A stretch of 64,000 nucleotides of DNA from Scilla litardierei (taxonomy: Eukaryota > Streptophyta > Magnoliopsida > Asparagales > Asparagaceae). A program made the position numbers and the translations under genes. The stretch lies in NCBI GenBank assembly GCA_030789695.1, contig CM061130.1, forward strand, positions 8,733,860 to 8,797,859, read 5' to 3'. This document shows positions 57,935-64,000 of the stretch, in pieces. The first letter of the stretch is position 1; every line of letters begins with the position of its first letter. The notes under the pieces are model-generated. The model saw only the letters and a list, made by a program, of their open reading frames with translations, did no database searches and was not told the origin of the DNA.

Positions 57935-58207
57935 TTAGTCGGTCCAAGTTCAATGGCCGACCGACTAGATTCAGTTCTAGTCGGTCAGTGAATGAACTCA
58001 GGCCGACTAACTCTTGCTCAAAAGTTGGCTTCAGTTACTGTTTGCACTTAGTCGGTTCAAGCTCATTGGCCGACCGACTAGATCTCATTCTAGTCAGTCA
58101 GCACTTGAACTGTGACCGACTAAATGCGTCAGGGGCTATTGCATCTTTTGGTCTCCTAGTCGATTTAATCTCTTCCGCACCGATTAGATTCATTTCTAAT
58201 CGGTGCG
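57935..58207 (+). promoter_or_regulatory. Pol-env spacer of C2 with LTR-type hairpins
   Basis: 57685-58458 has no gene. Palindromes with CCGACTAGAT/ATCTAGTCGG cores at about 57935-58013 and 58048-58126, as in A, then a small CACCGATTAGA/TCTAATCGGTG hairpin (about 58178-58207). Env-like ATG at 58459. No clear TATA box. Confidence 0.58.
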
Positions 58208-58458
58208 AAAAACTCTCTCAGCCCAAAACCGTTCGTCTCCCTCACTCTCCTCCAATGTTTGCCGCATTTTTCGGCCATCTCCGACCAAGTTTGCCGTCGA
58301 TATCCCTCTCTCTCTCCTCCACCTAGGTATCACTCCCTCTCAGCTCTCTGCGTTTTTTAGGGTTTCATTCTAGGTTTCTTCGATTTCCGTCGTGTTAGTG
58401 TTTGTTCTAGGGTTGTTTTCCGACCTAGCTTTCGATTGTGCGTTGTCTCGTCTCGATC

Positions 58459-60028
58459 ATGGCGAAGACTCGTATTCCTATCCGTCCATCTAGTCCGTCT
58501 CCCATGACCGTCGAGTCTCCTCCTACGGACCTCCCTCAAACCAAACGCCGTGCCAAATCGACCCATCCATCTTCCTCTTTGCCTCCTCTTAAGAAGAAGA
58601 GGACGGCGACTACTAAGCCTAGAGCCCGATCGTCCTCGCAGCCCAAGTCCAAGCCTACTTCTTTCCGTGCTCCTACTCCTCCCGCTTCTGACTCCGACAC
58701 TGAGTATATTTCGGAGACCGAGCCTATCGATAGGGCTCCTACTCCTCCTCCTCGATCTAGCACTCGTACGTCTAAGGGGAAGGCTCCCATGCCTTTGGGC
58801 GGTGTCGATATATCGTTGTGTCACGATGACCCGTTGTGTCTCACGGCTTACAACCGTATTGAGCACTGTCCATTGATATTGGAGCACTTCGTTCAGTTCT
58901 CTGATTTCCATCATCTCGCCGATCTTCTTTCCTCTAGCGGCCTAATAGATTATCTTCGCCATGACCCCAAGGCGAACCCTCACCCGTACCCCCGTCACGT
59001 CAAATTATTCTATGCGAATCGTGTCCGTGGTCAGTATGACGACACTCACTCCATTGAGACGACTGTCTTGGGGACACCTATTATCCTCACGGCAGAAATC
59101 TTAGGGGAGTTGATAGGTGTGTCATCCTCTGGCCTTCTTCCAGCTGATATCTCTGTGGATGATATTTCTGATCTTGACCAGTCGATGCTTGTCGAGATGT
59201 TCCATGTCATCCCTCCCGCCATGATTGGCGTCCCCTCGAAGTCTTTTAAGCCGAAAGCTTGGGTCTTAAATCTTATCCTGAAGTCGTGCCTCCTTCCGAA
59301 GTACGGCTCAACTACCTTACCCTCCCAGCCGTTCCTCAAGCTGATCTACGCTCTCTTCATGGGGAGCGAGATCAATTGGGCTCGTATCATCCTAGATAAT
59401 ATGGACTCTTTTGAATGTATCCGAAAATCCACCAAGTCTGCTCACATTCCATATCCGTGCCTATTGACTCTCGTTTTTCGTCACTTCGGAGTCCCTCTTC
59501 CTCCCGATGACCAGCGTCCTCTTGGTCCTCCCCTGAATGCGACGACCGTCAAGAAGTCCCTTGCGGCGCTTCATCACGTTCAGAGGACGACCCCTTTAGC
59601 TTCTGCTTCAGCTGCTCATGCTCCTTCTCCTACTCCGTTGCTAGCTGAGTTTGCAGTTTTCCTGCGACGTGTGGAGTCTCGTGTTTCTCATTCCGAGGAG
59701 ATGCTTGCTCGCATCTGCACCCACTTGGGCATTGAGGTTCCTCCGTCGGTTTCTGACGACGAGGATATGGATGAGGCTGAGCTACAGGAGCTTGTTGGAT
59801 CTCCTGCTCGTGCCCCTGAGGGGTACCTCTGCTCGTGCTGCTGCTGCTTCTGCTGGTGCTCCCGAGAGCACACCTACTGCCACCATTCCTTCGGTGGATG
59901 TTTCTGTTGGTGCTCCTGAGACCACTCCCATTGCCACTCTCCCATCAGTTGACACTCCGATCGTTCCTGAGACCACCACATCTTCTGCAGAGCCTGCTGC
60001 TGCTGCAGATCATCCCTCCGCCTCCTGA
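58459..60028 (+). pseudogene. Env-like ORF of C2 (one frameshift)
   Basis: Opens MAKTRIPIRPSSP. Basic Ser/Pro-rich first 110 residues with TKRRAKS and LKKKRTA patches, conserved core with VKLFYANRVRGQYDDTHS at residues about 181-198, heptad helix RRVESRVSHSEEML, then acidic VSDDEDMDEAELQE. An extra G near 59820 (GAGGGGTAC versus GAGGGTAC in C1) shifts the frame so it ends at 59919; the original Ala/Thr/Pro tail reads on in another frame to TGA at 60026-60028. C1 lacks this insertion but has two stops instead. Confidence 0.87.
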
Positions 60029-60043
60029 GCTTGTGTTGGAGGA

Positions 60044-61657
60044 TGACGTGCCCCCGGTTTGTGAGCCGCAAATGGCCGGGGGACCCGCGTGAGGGTTTAG
60101 ATATTTGTAACCGCAAGCGCACGGTGTTGTAGTGTGGCTTGGGGGTCGAACACAGGGAGGCTAGGATGTGCTTGTGTCAAAGAGGACCAAAATCACCCCG
60201 TGGGCGAGCTAGCCCAGATCAGATGATGGGTTGTCACGGTAAAGGAATGCAAGTTATAAACAATATGGAAATAAAACCCGGGACTTTGGTTTCCACTCCA
60301 TCGAGCGACTCTCGCCGATACGGCCTACGGGTAGGATGGCGATCAGAATTAGGGTCTAATTGTGAGACGTTGCCTCTAAAAGTGGTACCGACATCCCATG
60401 GGTCCGATATTCCGGTCGGTGCCCAGGATGATACACCGGACTTCCCGGGTTTGATCAGTGGGCACTCCCGTGTCCATTAACACTGGTCGACTCCGGGAGC
60501 ACTAAGCTCGCAACGATAACTCCCAACGTCTCATCCTGCCGCTCCCGCGCGCTAGGATTCGGCGTATACGCTAAGGGCGTGAGCTATGGCTAGGGAGTCA
60601 ACCGCCAAGTTTATTCCCCATTGGCCCAACGGTCAAAGGCGGTCTTTTTCCCGCCGATGACAATAAAACACCCCACGTAACCGTTAGATTCCTAATCCCT
60701 ATCGATTTCCTAACCCTATGGATGCATCGGGAAGAGCCCCCGAAGGGGTTTCCGCCAAAATCCCAGATTTGGGAACTACTCACAAATATTCATTAAAAAG
60801 CGATCTAAACGAAAATGAACCGTTAAAATCATAATCAGACAATAGGAATGCAAAGGTAGTAAAGCAATTAAGATAATACTAAAGTTTTACAAAGATCCGA
60901 AAACTTACAAAAACTGGAAAATTACAGCCGTCACAAAATGAAGAAAACAGTAAAAAATAACCAACTCCCGAATCTGGGAAACCTAGGGTTCTATTTATAG
61001 AAAACGACATCACCCGATCGGTTGACAAGTCAACCGGTCGGGTGAGCCTCTTCACAAAATCACAGCGCAATGCGGGGGTTTCACCCGGTCAGTATGAACC
61101 GGTCGGTTGGAACTTGGTGCGGTCGGTTGGATCTTGGTGCCGACCGGTTGGATCTTGGAGCGGACCGGGTGAGGAGATCGGTTGGAGCTTCGAGTCTTGG
61201 CTGTTGAAATTCAGCTACAGGTGAACCGATCGGGTGAAGGTCACACGATCGGTTGGAAATCAGCTTCGAATTTCCAGAGACTTTGAGCTTTTGACCCGGT
61301 CACTGAACCGACCGGGTGACTTCTCGTGAGCTCCAAGCTGCGCCCGGGTGGTGCACGCGTGCATCACCCGATCGGTTGGAGATGACCAACCGACCGGGTG
61401 AGGGGCTGAAAGATGCAATCTTCGTCGTTTGACCCCCCTGGATCATGCGTGACTCCTCCCGTTGCTCCGGGGACACATGATATCATCGTTTTACGCCCCA
61501 AATGCCAGCAAACTCCTGCAAAACACGGAAAATACGGAAAAGTGAAAGAAAACAAGAAAATACAAGAAAACACGAGAAAACCAATAAAAGACGGCGATAA
61601 ATACGGAAAAACACGGAAGAAAACGCGCGTAAATATATGAAATATAAACGCACGTCA
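60044..61657 (-). repeat. 3' LTR of G2
   Basis: 1614 bp, TGACGTG to CACGTCA (intact, where G1 has CACGTTA). TATTTATAG is intact here (about 60992), with the palindrome array at about 61010-61402. Confidence 0.93.
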
Positions 61658-63367
61658 AAATCCCCCAAGCTGAACTCTTCCTCGTCCTCGAGGAAGACGA
61701 GTGAGAGTAGGAGCTCGGAGGGAAAAATAGAGAGAAAGAGAGAAAAAGAAAACTCTATATCCTAGATCGCCCGTCAGGGCCAATAAAATCAAAAACGACA
61801 CACCAAGCAAGCCAATGCCAAATCACATCACTAAACCTAGGAATACGAGTCCAAATAAGTGCCGTGGGCCCACGCGGTGAAGCGCGAGTGAGTGTGGTCG
61901 TGCGCTAGCAGTCGGTGTCGCTATCTACGATGTGCAATAAAGCTTGATATACACAGACCCAGGAAACGACCCAAATACTGATTCGAATTTGAAATTGCGG
62001 TGAATATTAGTTCAAGCATGCATGAGAAGAGTATAAGAATAGAAGCGTATCATGCATCGGGGACTCCACACTAGGGTTAAGGAAATCACACCACTATAGC
62101 CAAGATACTAGCTAAAAAGTTCCTAAGCCAAGTGTTTTCGGAACCGATGGGGGTTGAGATGATGTGGAGAAGAACACTCGGTGCAAATTCTTGCCTTCCC
62201 TTTATTCTCGGCAAGTAGGAAAATATTCACACGAGAATTTTTTTTTGGGTTTTGGGCATTTGTATAGTTTTTTGTCTTTGTTTTTTTGGCTATACAAAAT
62301 TTTTCTTTTCTTTTTGGGTTTTTCTTTTCTTTTCTCTTTTTTTTTTGGATTTTTGGGTTTTTTTGGCTATACACATGTGTACTCTCCTAAGTGGGAGAAC
62401 GGTACACGACGAGGGGATTTGCACCAAGTAAAACAAAAAAGAAATCGGAATCTAAACACTTGGGCAAAGGAAACTATTCTCGCAAAATATAGCATGGGCT
62501 AAATGGGTTATCCTTGTCCTTAATTGTGGAATCCCGAGACATTCGAAATGAAGCGTACGATATATATAGCATGCAGAAGAAGCAGACAGTAGAAATAAGT
62601 ACCGCATATTCATATCAAAACATGATAATCTAGGGGTCATTCCTGGACAGGTATATAAAGTAAATCATAAAGTAGAAGCACACCACACGGTTAAGCACGA
62701 CACATGACTCACAAAAAGCTAAGTGGACCCACGATGCGTGAAATGCAAGAGGACTCGAAATCCTAGGGTTAGTGAATGTGATGCTAGGTGCTAGGTGTGT
62801 GTGATTTTGTGGCGATTCATCATAGGGTTCATCTCTAGGAGAAAGAGATAAAAAGAAGATAAGAAAAAATAAAAACACGATGAAAACGACACAAAAACAA
62901 AAAAGAAAGACTCAAATGACGCACCAAGTGCGACTCCCCCAAGCTGAATCTTGCATTGCCCTCAATGCAATAAGAGTGAGTATGGGAGGGCAATGAAAAT
63001 GGGGGGGGGGAATACGCACCGACACAAAAAGAAATGAAAAACGAGGAAAACACAAATACGAAACTGAAAATAAAAGAAAAATCAAAATCAAACCACATGA
63101 CACGAAAAACGAAATAAAACCACACGACACGACAAAAAGCACACGACATGACACGAAAATGGGGAAAAAAAGCACACACACAAAAAGAAAATAAAACAAA
63201 ACATGACAACACACCAAAATAGACGTCCCCCAAGCTGGACATGACAATGCTAGCAATGAAATATGATCGTGAAATGCAGAAATATGCGAGGGGGGGCAAT
63301 CAGATTCGCTGGTACTAGAATGGTAGGGGGAGGGAGAGGAGGGTGGGGAATAGCGAATGAAAGAATC
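61658..63367 (-). other. Post-env non-coding region and PPT of G2
   Basis: PPT at 61658-61671 (minus AGCTTGGGGGATTT), extra PPT-like sites near 62935 and 63225, T-rich and G-run tracts. No gene. At the third site G2 keeps AGCTTGGGGGA where G1 has AATTTGGGGGA. Confidence 0.75.
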
Positions 63368-64000
63368 CTAAGAGGATGAGGAGGGCGTGCCTACAGGGGA
63401 AGGAGGGGCGACAGGCTGGAGCACGGGTGGATCGATATGAACCGGTGGGCTGTGGTGGATAAAGATTGTACCGGGCAGGCCGACAGTTGGGTGCCAATCG
63501 GGAGGATCCAAGGGTGGCAGATGTACTAATGGAGAATACCAAGGATCGGGGTAAAACTCACATGGCAGATGAGACGGGGGGTAGGGTAGCCGCAAAGGTG
63601 CTAAAGGTGGCAGGATCGCGAAAGGTGCGCAGGCGGGGCTATAGAGATAGACTGCACGGTCTTCACCGAAGGGAGTGAGCATATTGATATCGATCAAGTA
63701 ATCACGATCAATACGGCTACGTCCAGGCAAAATAGGGAGGTCGGGCGGCACTCTCAAAACACAGCTGACAATAAGAGTGATCATCCCACCACAACAGATG
63801 GATCCAGAATTGGCGCGGCTAACAACAAAAATTTCGTGGATGATCCAATGAGCGGCGTTTATGGGCATAGGGATGTGCCCGAGGATCCTGTCTTCGGACA
63901 TGGCATAGAGGAAGAAAAGCTCATCCCTAGATACAGTGGACACATCCACGCGGGCGAAAACAGTGTTAGCGAGGATGCAATGGGTGAGGCGGTAACACGG
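63368..64000 (-). CDS. Env-like protein of G2 (C-terminal part, open)
   Basis: Aligns with 4513-5145 of G1 and is open throughout the visible part, ending in GTPSSSS. The start lies beyond the window. Few amino-acid changes from G1 are seen, for example at the FAGSRAN site. The Pro-rich tail is conserved. Confidence 0.78.
   Translation of the reverse strand, partial: PCYRLTHCILANTVFARVDVSTVSRDELFFLYAMSEDRILGHIPMPINAAHWIIHEIFVVSRANSGSICCGGMITLIVSCVLRVPPDLPILPGRSRIDRDYLIDINMLTPFGEDRAVYLYSPACAPFAILPPLAPLRLPYPPSHLPCEFYPDPWYSPLVHLPPLDPPDWHPTVGLPGTIFIHHSPPVHIDPPVLQPVAPPSPVGTPSSSS

Larger units (their letters stand above)
50548..60043 (+). mobile_element. Sirevirus element C2 (5' LTR to env-like, then cut by G2)
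   Basis: 5' LTR, PBS, gag, pol, spacer and env-like ORF. Continues beyond the window after G2. Same insertion event as C1. Confidence 0.92.
60044..64000 (-). mobile_element. Athila-type gypsy element G2 (left part)
   Basis: Same element and insertion site as G1, preceded by GAGGA (60039-60043). Runs off the window within env-like. Aligns to 1176-5145. Confidence 0.92.

Overview
This is plant nuclear DNA made almost entirely of nested LTR retrotransposons. I see no host gene, tRNA, rRNA or CRISPR array. The coding remains are Ty1/copia Sirevirus-type elements (UBN2-like gag, zinc knuckle, coiled-coil gag extension, PR-INT-RT-RH order, env-like ORF after pol, several GGGGGA polypurine tracts before the 3' LTR, initiator-Met-type PBS) and Ty3/gypsy Athila-type elements (Athila-like gag, RT and env-like ORF, Asp-type PBS). 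Both lineages are plant-specific. The species cannot be named from this sequence.

Layout. 1-14281: 3' part of Sirevirus C1, split by the minus-strand Athila-type element G1 (1176-11643, TSD GAGGA). 14282-18229: right half of the minus-strand gag-only gypsy element G3. 18230-44942: Sirevirus B, whose 5' LTR is cut by G3 and whose env-like ORF is split by the complete Sirevirus A (26602-38772, two 1743-bp LTRs, TSD CTTTT). A probable solo LTR (39289-42442) also lies inside B. 44943-45984: 5' end of a minus-strand copia element (E). 45985-46848: unassigned DNA ending in a 62-bp palindrome. 46849-49464: Sirevirus D, LTR plus truncated gag. 49465-50547: left half of G3. 50548-60043: Sirevirus C2. 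60044-64000: gypsy element G2, running off the window.

Large-scale structure. Positions 1-5145 repeat at 58868-64000 with about 2-3% divergence, and G1 and G2 sit at the identical base of the C element. The ATACT target duplication of C is split: one side flanks the 5' LTR of C2 (50543-50547) and the other flanks the 3' LTR of C1 (14282-14286). C1 and C2 are therefore copies of one insertion, and the window spans one period (about 58.9 kb) of a tandem duplication, or of two haplotypes joined in assembly. The likely junction is the D-gag/G3-LTR fusion near 49465.

How the parts may work together. Every LTR family except the solo LTR carries its own array of hairpin-forming palindromes upstream of a TATA box. 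In families A, B, C and G the same family-specific array recurs in the pol-env spacer, and in G it is again followed by a TATA box. This suggests an LTR-promoter copy that drives the env-like gene. In all three Sirevirus copies with a readable gag-pol junction, removing a 59-60 nt segment ending in TTTAG or TGTAG puts the gag-side and protease frames in register, which suggests an intron controlling Gag versus Gag-Pol. Nearly all coding regions are broken. The clear exception is the env-like ORF of G1.
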